From contig JAFQQY010000016.1 in NCBI GenBank assembly GCA_017410365.1, positions 18,170 through 82,169 of the forward strand: a stretch of 64,000 nt of DNA. Direction: 5' to 3'. A program made the translations under genes and the position numbers. The notes below the pieces were generated by a model. That model saw nothing but the letters and a program-made list of their open reading frames with translations, did not search any database and was not told the DNA's origin. Positions 33,536 to 43,612 of this stretch are shown here, in pieces (the stretch's first letter is position 1; each line of letters starts with the position of its first letter). The DNA is from Prevotella sp. (lineage in GTDB: Bacteria > Bacteroidota > Bacteroidia > Bacteroidales > Bacteroidaceae).

Positions 33536-35479
33536 TTAAAACTCTTTTGTCATCTCTGCACATTCGTCGTTAATCTTCTTAGCGAAGTCAGCCATTGACA
33601 TTACCGACTGTTCACCACCGCCCTGCGGACGAACGGCAACGGTTCCGTCAGCCTGCTCCTTCTCGCCCACGATAAGCATGTAAGGAATGCGCTTCAACTC
33701 GTTGTCACGAACCTTGCGACCAATCTTTTCGTTGCGGGCATCGATAGTGGCACGAACACCAACTGAATCGAAGTACTTAGCCACCTCAGCTGCATAGTCG
33801 TTATACTTCTCTGAAATAGGAAGAATAGCAACCTGATCTGGAGTGAGCCACAATGGGAAGTGACCGGCTGTATGCTCGATGAGCACAGCACAGAAACGCT
33901 CCATAGAACCGAATGGCGCACGGTGAATCATAACCGGAGTCTTCTTAGTATTGTCCTCATCGGTATATTCCAGTTGGAATCGCTTAGGCAGGTTATAGTC
34001 AACCTGGATCGTACCCAACTGCCAACGACGGCCAATGGCATCCTTTATCATGAAGTCGAGCTTAGGTCCGTAGAATGCAGCCTCGCCATACTCCACTTTC
34101 GCAGGCAAGCCCTTCTCCTTACAAGCCTCAACGATAGCCTTCTCTGCCAGTGCCCAGTCTTCGTCTGTACCTACATACTTCTCATGGTCGTTAGGGTCGC
34201 GAAGCGAAATCTGTGCCTCGAAGTTGAAACCGAAGGCTGTAAGCACGATATTGATAATGTCCATAACATTGAGGAACTCCTGCTTAACCTGATCTGGACG
34301 GCAGAAAATGTGAGCATCGTCCTGAGTGAACGAGCGAACACGTGTAAGTCCATGAAGCTCACCGCTCTGCTCATATCGATAAACCGTTCCGAACTCGGCC
34401 AGACGCAATGGCAGGTCTTTGTAAGAACGTGGCTTCCAACCGAACACCTCACAATGGTGAGGACAGTTCATTGGCTTCAACATGTACTCCTCGCCCTCTT
34501 CCGGTGTGGTGATTGGACGGAAAGAGTCCTTGCCATAATGTGCGTAGTGACCAGATGTAATATAAAGGTGCTTATTACCGATATGCGGAGTGATTACCTC
34601 TTTATAACCGAAACGAGTCTGAACCTTGCGCAGATGGTCTTGCAAGCGAAGACGGAGTTCTGTACCCTTTGGCAACCATATAGGCAATCCCTTACCCACT
34701 TTTTCAGAGAACATGAAGAGTTCCATCTCCTTACCAATCTTACGATGGTCACGCTTCTTGGCTTCTTCAATCATAACAAGGTACTCATCGAGCATCTTCT
34801 TCTTAGGGAAAGAGATACCATATAGACGTTGCATCTGTTCACGGGTTGCATCGCCACGCCAGAATGCTCCGGCAACACTGGTCAACTTAATTGCCTTGAT
34901 GGCACCTGTGTTGAGCAAGTGCGGACCCTTGCAAAGGTCTGTGAACGCCCCCTGAGTGTATGTTGTGATAGAACCGTCTTCCAAGTCCTGCTCTATGTGT
35001 TCACACTTATATGTCTGTCCGGCAGCGGCAAACTCCTTAAGAGCATCAGCCTTAGCAACTTCTTTGCGGACAACTGGTTCTTTCTTGCCTGCTAACTCCT
35101 TCATCTTAGCTTCAATCTTGTCGAAGTCACCTTCCTTGATTGACTCGCCGTTTGGAAGCAGCACATCGTAGAAGAAACCATTTTCGATAGCCGGACCGAA
35201 TCCGAACTGTATGCCAGGATAGAGCTCCTGCAATGCCTCAGCCAGCAAGTGGGCAGAGGTATGCCAGAAAGCATGCTTTCCTTGTTCATCGTCCCACTTA
35301 TAGAGAGCAATCTTGCTATCCTCCATTATTGGGCGGTTCAACTCTATCGTCTCACCATTCACACCGCAAGCAATTACGTCGCGTGCCAAAGCTGGTGATA
35401 TGCTTTCGGCAATCTGAAGACCCGTTACGCCCTGCTCATACGAGCGAACAGATCCGTCGGGAAAAGTAATGTTTATCAT
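33536..35479 (-). CDS. thrS: Threonyl-tRNA synthetase
   Basis: A 647-aa class II synthetase. The N-terminal TGS domain ([20 protein letters not shown]) is followed by the editing domain with [13 protein letters not shown] and [11 protein letters not shown]. The catalytic core has [13 protein letters not shown] (zinc Cys), [20 protein letters not shown] (motif 2) and [18 protein letters not shown] (motif 3). The anticodon domain begins near [17 protein letters not shown]. It is last in a minus-strand run with TPR, def, ruvX and SPOR genes but has its own consensus promoter. In many Bacteroidetes thrS is followed by infC-rpmI-rplT; here the leu operon promoter follows. Confidence 0.97.
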   Translation of the reverse strand: MINITFPDGSVRSYEQGVTGLQIAESISPALARDVIACGVNGETIELNRPIMEDSKIALYKWDDEQGKHAFWHTSAHLLAEALQELYPGIQFGFGPAIENGFFYDVLLPNGESIKEGDFDKIEAKMKELAGKKEPVVRKEVAKADALKEFAAAGQTYKCEHIEQDLEDGSITTYTQGAFTDLCKGPHLLNTGAIKAIKLTSVAGAFWRGDATREQMQRLYGISFPKKKMLDEYLVMIEEAKKRDHRKIGKEMELFMFSEKVGKGLPIWLPKGTELRLRLQDHLRKVQTRFGYKEVITPHIGNKHLYITSGHYAHYGKDSFRPITTPEEGEEYMLKPMNCPHHCEVFGWKPRSYKDLPLRLAEFGTVYRYEQSGELHGLTRVRSFTQDDAHIFCRPDQVKQEFLNVMDIINIVLTAFGFNFEAQISLRDPNDHEKYVGTDEDWALAEKAIVEACKEKGLPAKVEYGEAAFYGPKLDFMIKDAIGRRWQLGTIQVDYNLPKRFQLEYTDEDNTKKTPVMIHRAPFGSMERFCAVLIEHTAGHFPLWLTPDQVAILPISEKYNDYAAEVAKYFDSVGVRATIDARNEKIGRKVRDNELKRIPYMLIVGEKEQADGTVAVRPQGGGEQSVMSMADFAKKINDECAEMTKEF

Positions 35480-35510
35480 ATCTACAATATATGTTTTGTT
35501 TAAATCTCCG

Positions 35511-35541
35511 CAAAATTAGTATAAAAAGATATAACGGCAAA
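35511..35541 (-). promoter_or_regulatory. Promoter of thrS
   Basis: On the minus strand TTTG (35541-35538), a 19-bp spacer and TAATTTTG (35518-35511) match consensus exactly. It lies 31 nt before the thrS ATG, so thrS can be expressed apart from the genes upstream. Confidence 0.78.
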
Positions 35542-35616
35542 ATAAATTTTTGATTTTTTCTCATATCCAGAAGCAACGTCTGCGTTATCGGAAGATAAAC
35601 GTGATAAAACAGTAGG

Positions 35617-37560
35617 CTACTTACTATATTTCTTAATTACAGAATAGGCTGTGTAAAGACCTAGTTCGCCTGCTTTGCTCAAATCAGCTATGCCCACAGA
35701 GATGTCATTGTTCATGATATGGGCTATACCTCTATTATAATATGCCTCTGGAATGTTGGGGTCAATCTGTAGAGCCTTGGTATAGTCAGCTATAGCTGCA
35801 GCATAGTCGGAACGCTTCGCATTGACATTGCCGCGATTATAGTATAGGTACGGTGAAGAATTGAAGCCAATTGCTGCCGTGAGATCGGAAGTGATTTTAG
35901 CTAAACGGATTCCACCTTCGGCTCCTTCTGTTTGACTGAAATTACTCTGTCGGAATAGACAAGCTGCACGTTGCCAAAGAGCCATAACCGAAGTGCTGTC
36001 AATGTCAAGGCATACGGTGAGGTCGGCAATGGCATTTTCCTGGTCTTGAACGACAGAATAGGCCAATGCACGCTTCAAACATGATTTCGTGTCGTTGGGA
36101 TTATTATGGAGAATAATAGTCAGAGAGTCAATTTGTCTAAAATACTTAGCCGATTCTTGCTCCGTTAGACGGCTGGGTTCCGAATTTATATAAACCTTCT
36201 GACCATCAGCATATTTTGCATTGAACTCATCAATAATCCTATCATAGGCGACGTAGGTCTTAAGCTCACCTTCATATGGTTCAAGGGTCAACTCATACAT
36301 TGGCATAAAGTCGAGCGTTGCTTTACGATTCTGCACACGGCCTCTGTATGCATTTTCATACTCTATTTCCATCTCGTCGCTATCGTCGACGACAAGTTGG
36401 TTGTATTTATCCGGGTCCTTATCGTCATGGCGCTTTCGGGTGGTCTTAGTCTTTTTGGACACAGAACCGTAGCGACGGTCCATCTGAGCCTTGTAAACGC
36501 GGAACTCATCCATTTCAGCCTGCCTGTTCATGCCCAGTTTTCTATACGACTCGGCCCTATGCTGATAGCCGGCAAGGAAGTCAGGATAGTGTTCAAGTAC
36601 TTTAGTGTAGTCTCTTATGGCTGAGCGAATATCGCCAGTCTTGTCAAGAAGCAGCGCACGGTTGAAGAGCGCCATCATATTATCTGGTTCTTGCGTGAGA
36701 ACGAAATCAAAGTCGACAATGGCACGATTGTCATCACCCACCTGAGCACGAAGAAGTCCTCGGTTGTAGTGGCCAAGAAAGTTGTTGGGGTCAATGTCAA
36801 GCGCCATGTCATAGTCAGCCATTGCTCCTCTTAGGTTGCTTTGGTGGTATCTAGAAAGAGCACGATTAATATAGTTGCCGGTATTCTTTGGCAGTAGGTG
36901 GATAGCCTTATCTAGATGCTTTTCGGCATCGAACCATTGACTTTTGCCCATATCGATAATGGCACGCATAGACCACGTTGAGCCATTGTAAGCATCAAGC
37001 TGTATACTCTTGTCGAGGGCTACTATTGCATTTGCCGTATCCTTCTGCAACATGTATACTTCAGCTCTCATGGCGTATGCACGTGCATAGTTTTTCCAAT
37101 GGGTCATCACCGTATCCAGATCTGCATGAGCTGCCTCATAGTTCTTCTGTTGTATTCGGCATAAAACACGATTATGCCATAGGCTTCTATTCATTGGGTC
37201 GTATTTCAACGCCTGACTATAGTCGGCAACTGCATCTTCAAATCTTTCTTGTCTGATACGTGTCAGACCTCGCAACTCGTAGACGTTGATAACATAAGGA
37301 TTGCGCTGAATGGCTTCAGTGCAATCTGCTTCAGAACCCACGAAGTCGTCAAGATAATACTTTGCCACCGCACGCAAAAACCATGGTTCATAAAGGTATG
37401 GTTTGGCACCGATGGCCTGATTAAAATACTGCATAGAAAGAACATAATCTTCATAATAGAGCGCCGAGCGACCTATTCTCAGCAACCTATCTGTGTTATA
37501 CTGTGCAAAGCATAGCACGGGAAGCCAAAACAATATTATGAAAACAATCTTTCTGAACAT
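35617..37560 (-). CDS. Secreted tetratricopeptide-repeat protein
   Basis: A 647-aa protein with a signal peptide (about 1-19, ending LCFAQ) followed by roughly ten TPR units over residues 25-365 (AVADYSQALKYDPMNRSLWH, AMADYDMALDIDPNNFLGHY, AIRDYTKVLEHYPDFLAGYQ). A basic, charged spacer follows (KKTKTTRKRHDDKDPDKYNQ, about 375-395), and more TPRs come in the last 160 residues (AIADYTKALQIDPNIPEAYY). It is probably a periplasmic scaffold; partners are unknown. It lies 13 nt after def on the same strand, in the conserved ruvX-def-TPR-thrS order. Confidence 0.85.
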   Translation of the reverse strand: MFRKIVFIILFWLPVLCFAQYNTDRLLRIGRSALYYEDYVLSMQYFNQAIGAKPYLYEPWFLRAVAKYYLDDFVGSEADCTEAIQRNPYVINVYELRGLTRIRQERFEDAVADYSQALKYDPMNRSLWHNRVLCRIQQKNYEAAHADLDTVMTHWKNYARAYAMRAEVYMLQKDTANAIVALDKSIQLDAYNGSTWSMRAIIDMGKSQWFDAEKHLDKAIHLLPKNTGNYINRALSRYHQSNLRGAMADYDMALDIDPNNFLGHYNRGLLRAQVGDDNRAIVDFDFVLTQEPDNMMALFNRALLLDKTGDIRSAIRDYTKVLEHYPDFLAGYQHRAESYRKLGMNRQAEMDEFRVYKAQMDRRYGSVSKKTKTTRKRHDDKDPDKYNQLVVDDSDEMEIEYENAYRGRVQNRKATLDFMPMYELTLEPYEGELKTYVAYDRIIDEFNAKYADGQKVYINSEPSRLTEQESAKYFRQIDSLTIILHNNPNDTKSCLKRALAYSVVQDQENAIADLTVCLDIDSTSVMALWQRAACLFRQSNFSQTEGAEGGIRLAKITSDLTAAIGFNSSPYLYYNRGNVNAKRSDYAAAIADYTKALQIDPNIPEAYYNRGIAHIMNNDISVGIADLSKAGELGLYTAYSVIKKYSK

Positions 37561-37573
37561 TAATTTCTAACTC

Positions 37574-38137
37574 TCAACGCACTGGTGCAGCCTTGTACTT
37601 GTAAGCACAACGGAATCTGCCCTGCAAGAGAGCACGCAATTTACTCTTAATCAACTGTTTACGCAATGGGGAAATATGGTCAATGAACATCTTGCCTTCA
37701 AGATGGTCAAACTCGTGCTGCATAACACGTGCTAGATAACCCTCAACCCACTCATCGTGTGGTTGCATATCCTCATCAAGATATGTAACATGTATGCGCT
37801 TAGAACGGGTTACCTTTTCATGAATAGCCGGCAAACTGAGGCAACCTTCTTCTGAAGTGTCAGTATCCGTCTCGTCCACCTCTACAATATGAGCATTTAT
37901 AAAAGCTTTGCGGAAACCTTTATACTCAGGAAAATCTTCTGATAATACATCGAGGTCTATTACAACCAAACGTATTGCCTTACCTATTTGCGGAGCTGCA
38001 AGACCAATGCCCTCGGATTCATCCATTGTCTCGTACATATCATTGATTAACTCCTTAAGATTAGGATAGTCTGCAGGAATGTCTTCAGCCACCTTTCTCA
38101 AAACGGGCTGACCATAAATGTATATCGGTAAAATCAT
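37574..38137 (-). CDS. def: Peptide deformylase
   Basis: A 187-aa metalloenzyme that removes the formyl group from new proteins. All three family motifs are intact: [18 protein letters not shown] (metal Cys) and QHEFDHLEG (two metal His and catalytic Glu). Length is normal. It sits 21 nt after ruvX and 13 nt before the TPR gene. Confidence 0.97.
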   Translation of the reverse strand: MILPIYIYGQPVLRKVAEDIPADYPNLKELINDMYETMDESEGIGLAAPQIGKAIRLVVIDLDVLSEDFPEYKGFRKAFINAHIVEVDETDTDTSEEGCLSLPAIHEKVTRSKRIHVTYLDEDMQPHDEWVEGYLARVMQHEFDHLEGKMFIDHISPLRKQLIKSKLRALLQGRFRCAYKYKAAPVR

Positions 38138-38158
38138 TTTTATGCTTAATGGTTTTTC

Positions 38159-38575
38159 TCAATGCCTTCTTGACTCCATATAATTCTGGAGTATTATCGT
38201 AGCACTAATCTCATCGACAAGAGCCTTGTTCTGACGGTCCTTCTTCTTCAATCCTCCTTCTAACATCGCCCTATGGGCCAAGACTGAAGTAAACCGCTCG
38301 TCATAATAATTAATAGGTATATGAGGAACCGCTCTTCGCCAACGGTTTACAAACTGCTGGACACGCTCTAGATTCTCGCTAGGCATGCCATTGGGCTGTT
38401 TCGGTTCGCCTATAACTATACACTCGACCTGTTCGCGAGCTATATAGTCTTGAAGAAACTGAAACAATTCATGTGTAGGAACCGTTGCCAAGCCCCCTGC
38501 AATAATCTGCAGGGGGTCTGTGACAGCCAGTCCTGTTCGTTTCTTTCCGTAATCTATAGAAAGAATTCTTGCCAC
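38159..38575 (-). CDS. ruvX: Putative pre-16S rRNA nuclease / Holliday-junction resolvase-like YqgF
   Basis: A 138-aa RNase H-fold protein. It begins MARILSIDYGKKRTGLAVTD with the first catalytic Asp, continues CIVIGEPKQPNGMPSEN with the second acidic strand, NYYDERFTSVLAHRAM, and ends KALVDEISATIILQNYMES with the third Asp. In E. coli the family matures the 5' end of 16S rRNA. It precedes def by 21 nt. Confidence 0.92.
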   Translation of the reverse strand: MARILSIDYGKKRTGLAVTDPLQIIAGGLATVPTHELFQFLQDYIAREQVECIVIGEPKQPNGMPSENLERVQQFVNRWRRAVPHIPINYYDERFTSVLAHRAMLEGGLKKKDRQNKALVDEISATIILQNYMESRRH

Positions 38576-38591
38576 TATATATTAGATAATA

Positions 38592-39089
38592 TTAGTTTGC
38601 ATTATAGAGCAACCATGCGTCTGGATACTGAGAACGCAACTGGTCGCGACTTGCTGCTGCATCAGCCTTATTGGCAAATGTGCTAGCCACAACGCGATAC
38701 ATATTTCGGTCTACATTCTTAACTACCTGAGCAGCATAGCCTGCATCCTTCAAACGCTGCTGAAGACCATCGGCATTAGCCTTTACACCGAATGAACCAA
38801 CAACAACGCTATATTCCTTCAAACCTGCGCCGTCTACAAGAGATACCTTCTCCTGACGAACCTGTATGTTATCATTATTGTCAACAACCTTTGTTTCTGT
38901 TACAGGAGTCTGCTGAAGAGGAGCAACTACATTTGTCTCTGGCTGCTCTGTTACAGTTGGCTGCTGCTGAACAGCCTGCTGAGCCTTTGCCTTTTCGTAT
39001 GCTTTCTTATAAGCGCTCTCACTTGACTTACAACCTGTAAACACCATTGCTGCGCACAAACATGCGCACAAAACCATGCTTTTCTTCAT
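38592..39089 (-). CDS. SPOR-domain lipoprotein
   Basis: A 165-aa lipoprotein: the lipobox FTGC places the acylated Cys at 20. A Gln-rich linker (AKAQQAVQQQPTVTEQPET) leads to a C-terminal SPOR domain (about 90-165; EYSVVVGSFGVKANADGLQQ, NMYRVVASTFANKADA), which binds denuded peptidoglycan at division sites. It is the first gene of the minus-strand run to ruvX and def. A clean promoter is not evident upstream; TAACTTCG near 39145-39152 is one base off the -7 consensus. Confidence 0.9.
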   Translation of the reverse strand: MKKSMVLCACLCAAMVFTGCKSSESAYKKAYEKAKAQQAVQQQPTVTEQPETNVVAPLQQTPVTETKVVDNNDNIQVRQEKVSLVDGAGLKEYSVVVGSFGVKANADGLQQRLKDAGYAAQVVKNVDRNMYRVVASTFANKADAAASRDQLRSQYPDAWLLYNAN

Positions 39090-39318
39090 TTCTAAAAATA
39101 TTATTATAATTAAACGTTTGATTATTATCGAAATAAATTTCTGCGAAGTTACAAAATAATGGGCAAATCTAGTGAAAAAACGTGCATAAAGTTTGTTAAA
39201 TGCAAAAAATAGGTAGGTTTTAACAAAAAATGATAGTGTATTAACACCAATGTATTAGTTGTTTCCCTATTTTTGCTCTCGACAAAACATTATGTCTAAC
39301 TATAAAAAAAGATTGTTT

Positions 39319-39531
39319 ATGAAAAACTTAGGATTCATTAGCGCATTCCTCGGCGGAGCTATTGCCGGGACTGCTTTGGGTATTTTACTTGCTCCGGCAA
39401 AGGGTGCTGACACACGCAACAATATCGCGGCTTCAGTTGATAAATTCCTGAAGAAGCACAACATCAGCATGAGTAAAAAACAGGTGGCAGACTTGGTAGA
39501 AAATATCAAGGAAGCAGAACCAACCATTTAA
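39319..39531 (+). CDS. YtxH-domain small membrane protein
   Basis: A 70-aa protein beginning MKNLGFISAFLGGAIAGTAL, with the YtxH-type Gly/Ala-rich membrane segment followed by GILLAPAKGADTRNNI and a charged helix. Relatives are linked to general stress or envelope homeostasis. An in-frame ATG at 39292 would give 79 aa; the 39319 start matches the family better. TATTTTTG at 39268-39275 is a probable -7 box. It leads a three-gene cassette with a holin-like protein and an 88-aa protein. Confidence 0.8.
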   Translation: MKNLGFISAFLGGAIAGTALGILLAPAKGADTRNNIAASVDKFLKKHNISMSKKQVADLVENIKEAEPTI

Positions 39532-39547
39532 CTTAACGCCGACAAAG

Positions 39548-39898
39548 ATGCTATCGAACGACAAAAACATAGAGACGTTAGGCCTGTTGGTTGAGAGCAT
39601 AAAAGACTACATCGGACTTCAGAAAGAGCATCTGAAGTTCGATGTCACCGAAAAGGTTGTACGCATGGCCAGTTTGCTGACTATAGGCGTAATAGTCATT
39701 ACACTGTCGGCCGTTACCCTATTCTACGTCTCTATGGCTGCTATTCATTGGATATCACCAATAATCGGCATGGCAGAAGCATACATAGTAGCTTCGGCTG
39801 TACACCTACTACTAATACTTATCATCTACTGGCTACGCAAGCCTCTAGTAATAAATCCATTGGCAAGGCTCATCACTAAAATACTAATATGCAAATGA
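39548..39898 (+). CDS. Phage-holin-like (YqjE-type) membrane protein
   Basis: A 116-aa protein with two strong helices (about 42-70 and 74-96) after a polar N-terminus (LLVESIKDYIGLQKEHLKFD). It matches the chromosomal Phage_holin_3_6/YqjE-like family, which despite its name is found in stress cassettes rather than prophages. It lies 16 nt after the YtxH gene and overlaps the next gene by 10 nt. No phage genes are nearby. Confidence 0.8.
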   Translation: MLSNDKNIETLGLLVESIKDYIGLQKEHLKFDVTEKVVRMASLLTIGVIVITLSAVTLFYVSMAAIHWISPIIGMAEAYIVASAVHLLLILIIYWLRKPLVINPLARLITKILICK

Positions 39899-40155
39899 CA
39901 TCAGACAATAAGGCAATAAGACAAAATGCATCGAACGATTACAAAACGCTTGACGACATAATAGCTCAAAGAAACATCCTTGCACAAGAAATCGAGAATA
40001 GCGCCAGCAAGATTGCCAACCACTGGGAACAGTTGACCAAACCTCCTGCCACAAACAGCAAGGCAGAAAAGGCGGCTGCTATAATAAGCAATTGTCTGAC
40101 GGCATACGATGCTTTCATGCTAGTAAGAAAAATTACCAAACGATATGCAGGTTAA
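39889..40155 (+). CDS. 88-aa protein of the YtxH/holin-like cassette
   Basis: A small soluble or peripheral protein with a helical, polar middle (LDDIIAQRNILAQEIENSAS) and a mildly hydrophobic Ala-rich C-terminal helix (AAAIISNCLTAYDAFMLVRK). I do not recognise a domain. The 10-nt overlap with the holin-like gene and the terminator 40 nt downstream support it as the last gene of the cassette. The layout YtxH, YqjE-like, small protein resembles the E. coli yqjCDEK region in spirit. Confidence 0.7.
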   Translation: MQMTSDNKAIRQNASNDYKTLDDIIAQRNILAQEIENSASKIANHWEQLTKPPATNSKAEKAAAIISNCLTAYDAFMLVRKITKRYAG

Positions 40156-40193
40156 TCATATTCCAAGCATTCCAAGCATATATTGGGAGACAA

Positions 40194-40234
40194 CAAAAAA
40201 GATGGTTACAATTTTTGCAACCATCTTCTTTTTA
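40194..40234. terminator. Bidirectional terminator
   Basis: AAGATGGTT (40199-40207) pairs perfectly with AACCATCTT (40219-40227), with an A-run before and a T-run after. It can stop both the plus-strand cassette and the convergent C1 peptidase gene, whose stop lies at 40258. Confidence 0.85.
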
Positions 40235-40257
40235 AACATTATACTCTTAAATATCTA

Positions 40258-41460
40258 TTAGATACCCAGTTTCTTGCGAATATCCTTAGGTAGAGCGTTC
40301 TTGTTGAGCATCATATCCATAAGCTTATATGTAACGAAAGCCTTGGTCATATACCATGTGCCCTTATAATCGCCATACTCGCCCCATGAGTTCTTAACCA
40401 TGTAATACTCACGTCCGTTCTGGTCTTTTGCTATACCGTAGATGTGCATACCGTGGTCGTCGGTTGTCTCCCAGTTGTCATAAGCCACCTGACGCATCTC
40501 CTGAGTAGGAACAAGCTCTGGAGCATTAACACCCAGAGAGTCGTACTTCTCAGATTTCTTTGTTGCAGGCAGGCGCAACCAGCGTGCAGCATCACTTCCG
40601 CTCAGGCTCTGAACAAGCTTAGCATCGTAAGCAATACCAAGTCCCTTACGGGTGAAACCATCTTCAGAAACGTCACCACCCCACATGATTGTATAACCTT
40701 CGTTGATTGCAGTATCGATGATACGTGTCAGTTCTTCTATTGGCACGTTGTAGCTCTGATGCCAACGCCAGTTATCCTGTACTTCAACGACAAATGGTTT
40801 CCAGAATGGATGATGTGTGTAGCTTGTAATGCTCACATAGTCGTCAAGGTTCAAGCCAAGGCTTTCTGTAAACGATTTTGGAGTATACTTCTTTCCTTCA
40901 TACTCAAACTCTGTTGGTTTTTCTCCAAGATATGCATCGATAATGCCTTGCAAACCCTTCTGCCATACCGGAGTGAGTTTCTTTGCATCGCTCTTGGCAA
41001 GAGCCTCAACGTATGGTGTCATCACAGTGAAAAACTCATTGTAGTTGTTCAGAGAGTCGCCGATTGGTGTTCCTGGCAATGCCATAGCCTCTTCAGGACA
41101 AATACCATAATTCTGCAAGCAATAGATTGGGTCGTAAGCACTACCACCTTGTGAGAATGATACGTCACCATGCATGCGTACTGTCTTTATTGCTCGGTCC
41201 ATATATGTGTGACTCACAACGAATGTCTCACAGAGGTCGTATGTCTTTCCGCTGTTCTTAAGAATTTCGCTTTCCAAAAATGACAATGTTGAATAAGCCC
41301 AGCATGTACCGCTACGGTTCTGGTCCTTAATGCTTGTAATAGGATTAGCCTTGATTGTTGTAAACACAGGCTTGTTTGATTTAGCAGAATCCTTTGGTTC
41401 TGCAGCATTCGCGCCAGCAGCAAGCATAGCTGCGAATGAAAGTGCTAAAATCTTCTTCAT
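40258..41460 (-). CDS. Secreted C1-family cysteine peptidase, bleomycin hydrolase-like
   Basis: A 400-aa papain-fold peptidase with a signal peptide (about 1-19, AAGANAA). The catalytic Cys53 lies in DQNRSGTCWAYSTLSF. The His lies in TTDDHGMHIYGIAKDQNG, and the Asn in YMVKNSWGEYGDYKGTWYM, all intact. The overall plan matches the PepC/BLH aminopeptidase subfamily, which is usually cytoplasmic; here it is exported. It probably cuts peptides in the periplasm for this peptide-using lineage. It lies 27 nt after pepP on the same strand. Confidence 0.9.
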   Translation of the reverse strand: MKKILALSFAAMLAAGANAAEPKDSAKSNKPVFTTIKANPITSIKDQNRSGTCWAYSTLSFLESEILKNSGKTYDLCETFVVSHTYMDRAIKTVRMHGDVSFSQGGSAYDPIYCLQNYGICPEEAMALPGTPIGDSLNNYNEFFTVMTPYVEALAKSDAKKLTPVWQKGLQGIIDAYLGEKPTEFEYEGKKYTPKSFTESLGLNLDDYVSITSYTHHPFWKPFVVEVQDNWRWHQSYNVPIEELTRIIDTAINEGYTIMWGGDVSEDGFTRKGLGIAYDAKLVQSLSGSDAARWLRLPATKKSEKYDSLGVNAPELVPTQEMRQVAYDNWETTDDHGMHIYGIAKDQNGREYYMVKNSWGEYGDYKGTWYMTKAFVTYKLMDMMLNKNALPKDIRKKLGI

Positions 41461-41487
41461 TGATTATATGTTTTATAGTTATAATTA

Positions 41488-42885
41488 TCATTTAGTGTTC
41501 ATAAACTCTTCAACATCTTTGGCATGATAAGGTATGCGCTTGCTTCCCAAGAAACGGCATCCGTCCTTTGTAATCAGCACATCGTCTTCTATTCTTATAC
41601 CGCCAAAGTCCTTATATGTCTCCAGCATATCGAAATTCAGATATTCCGCACAATGGCCTTTGCTGCGCCAGTCATCGATAAGTGCCGGTATGAAATAGAT
41701 TCCCGGTTCGTCAGTAATAACGAATCCCTCTTCCAGACGGCGTCCCATGCGCAAGCAGTTAGTACCGAACTGTTCGAGGTTCGGGCGTGTCTCTTCGTCA
41801 AAGCCTACGTAAATCTGCCCAAGTCCTTCCATATCATGTACATCCATACCCATCATGTGACCTAATCCATGAGGCAAGAACATTGCATGGGCTCCTGCAC
41901 GTACAGCATCTTCTGTATTACCCTTCATCAAGCCTATCTCTTTCAGACGTTCAGTCATGCGACGACACACTTCCATATGTACGTCCATATATTTTACACC
42001 CGGACGGGCTACGTCTAATACGTAGTCGTGACATTCAACTACAATATTGTAGATATCAAGCTGGCGCTGGGTAAACTTGCCATTCACAGGATATGTTCGT
42101 GTATGGTCACTACAATAGTCATCCAACTCACAGCCGGCATCACAGAGCACAAGCCTTCCGTCTTCCAACAAAGCTGTTGACGGGTTTCCATGCATAATCT
42201 CGCCATGCTGACTGAATATCGTTGCGAAACTCACTTTTGATGCCAATGAATTAGCAGTACCGTCAACTATGCCACCGACATATCTCTCAGAAAGCCCCGC
42301 GCGAACAGTGCGCATAGCTGTGGTATGCATCAAATAGCCGACATCACATGCACGTTCTATAGCCTCTATCTCTTGCTGTTCTTTTGTAGAGCGCATCTTT
42401 ACCACTGCCTTTATCAGAGTAAGAGATGCAGCATCTTTCTGCTTGCTTGGATGAATGCCAAGCAAATCCATTATCTGTATCTTGGTGTCATGACGATAAG
42501 GTGGCAGAAAATGAATCTCCCTGCCGCTTGCTTTTGCTTTGTCGCAAATGACCTGAAGTTCACTCATCGGAGCAGTATTGACAACTCCAACTTGCGCTGC
42601 CAGTTCTGCCACACAATCTACAGAACCATACCACACGATATCTTCTATGTCTATATCGTCTCCTATAAGTATATCTTTGTCGTTATCTATATCTATGACT
42701 CCAACAAGTCCATCGCGATGCTGGCCGAAGTAGTAAAGGAATGACGAATCCTGACGAAATGGCGAATAGCCGTTGGCAGGATAGTTGGCAGGCGCCTCAT
42801 TGTTGCCAAAGAGTATCACCAGACCTCCGCCAACAAGTTTTTTCAGTTCCGCTCTGCGTCTTAGATAGGTTTCTTTGTTAAACAT
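41488..42885 (-). CDS. pepP: Xaa-Pro aminopeptidase P
   Basis: A 465-aa M24 metallopeptidase that removes N-terminal residues preceding proline. The N-terminal creatinase-like domain (YLRRRAELKKLVGGGLVILF) leads to the pita-bread fold with metal ligands in LVLCDAGCELDDYCSDHTRT (two Asp), LPHGLGHMMGMDVHD (His), ITDEPGIYF (Glu) and GGIRIEDDVL (Glu). There is no signal peptide. Together with the adjacent C1 peptidase it suggests a small peptide-degradation unit. Confidence 0.95.
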   Translation of the reverse strand: MFNKETYLRRRAELKKLVGGGLVILFGNNEAPANYPANGYSPFRQDSSFLYYFGQHRDGLVGVIDIDNDKDILIGDDIDIEDIVWYGSVDCVAELAAQVGVVNTAPMSELQVICDKAKASGREIHFLPPYRHDTKIQIMDLLGIHPSKQKDAASLTLIKAVVKMRSTKEQQEIEAIERACDVGYLMHTTAMRTVRAGLSERYVGGIVDGTANSLASKVSFATIFSQHGEIMHGNPSTALLEDGRLVLCDAGCELDDYCSDHTRTYPVNGKFTQRQLDIYNIVVECHDYVLDVARPGVKYMDVHMEVCRRMTERLKEIGLMKGNTEDAVRAGAHAMFLPHGLGHMMGMDVHDMEGLGQIYVGFDEETRPNLEQFGTNCLRMGRRLEEGFVITDEPGIYFIPALIDDWRSKGHCAEYLNFDMLETYKDFGGIRIEDDVLITKDGCRFLGSKRIPYHAKDVEEFMNTK

Positions 42886-42922
42886 ATTATATTTGAATTG
42901 GTTAGATGATTTTTATATAAAA

Positions 42923-43606
42923 TTAATCCGTCTCACGTAGCAGATCTGGACGAAGCAGCTTTGTTCGCTCCATTGCTTGGTCAAACTCCCATTGCTTTAT
43001 CTTCGCCTCATTGCCGCTGAGCAATATCTCTGGAACCTTCCACCCCTTGTAATCGGCTGGACGAGTATAAATCGGTGCCGATAGCATGTCATCCTGGAAA
43101 CAATCAGACAAAGCGCTCTGCTCATCACCAATAACGCCCGGAACAACTCTAACTATAGCATCTGCCATAACAGCCGCAGCCAGTTCTCCACCCGTCAGCA
43201 CATAGTCGCCAATGCTTATCTCACGAGTTATCAGGTGTTCACGTATACGGTGGTCAATACCCTTATAGTGACCACAAAGAATAATAATGTTTCCTTTCAG
43301 CGATAAATCGTTAGCTATATGTTGGTCAAACTGTTCACCGTCAGGCGATGTATATATCACCTCGTCATAATCACGCTCTTCTTTGAGAGCCGTTATACAC
43401 CTGTCTATTGGTTCACACTGCATAACCATGCCAGCAAAGCCTCCATAGGGATAATCGTCTACACGCTTCCACTTGTCTAGTGTGTAATCGCGGAGATTGT
43501 GTAGATGTATTTCAGCCAATCCTTTTTTCTGAGCACGCGCCAAAATAGACTCTCGGACGAAACCCTCAAGCATCTCTGGCAATACAGTTATTATATCTAT
43601 CCTCAT
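42923..43606 (-). CDS. trmD: tRNA (guanine-37-N1)-methyltransferase
   Basis: A 227-aa SPOUT methyltransferase that makes m1G37. It begins [13 protein letters not shown], and the knotted SAM site is seen in [13 protein letters not shown] and [34 protein letters not shown] and [20 protein letters not shown] are also typical. ATG 43606 is chosen over 43615 because the upstream ATG overlaps the -7 box at 43613-43620 and relatives begin MRID. The mRNA is predicted to be leaderless or nearly so. In many bacteria trmD sits with rpsP, rimM and rplS; here it stands alone. Confidence 0.96.
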   Translation of the reverse strand: MRIDIITVLPEMLEGFVRESILARAQKKGLAEIHLHNLRDYTLDKWKRVDDYPYGGFAGMVMQCEPIDRCITALKEERDYDEVIYTSPDGEQFDQHIANDLSLKGNIIILCGHYKGIDHRIREHLITREISIGDYVLTGGELAAAVMADAIVRVVPGVIGDEQSALSDCFQDDMLSAPIYTRPADYKGWKVPEILLSGNEAKIKQWEFDQAMERTKLLRPDLLRETD

Positions 43607-43612
43607 AGGGTG

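Noticed and set aside
39548-39898. Prophage remnant because of a holin-like gene
   Set aside because: No other phage genes are present; the protein is of the chromosomal YqjE-like type in a stress cassette.
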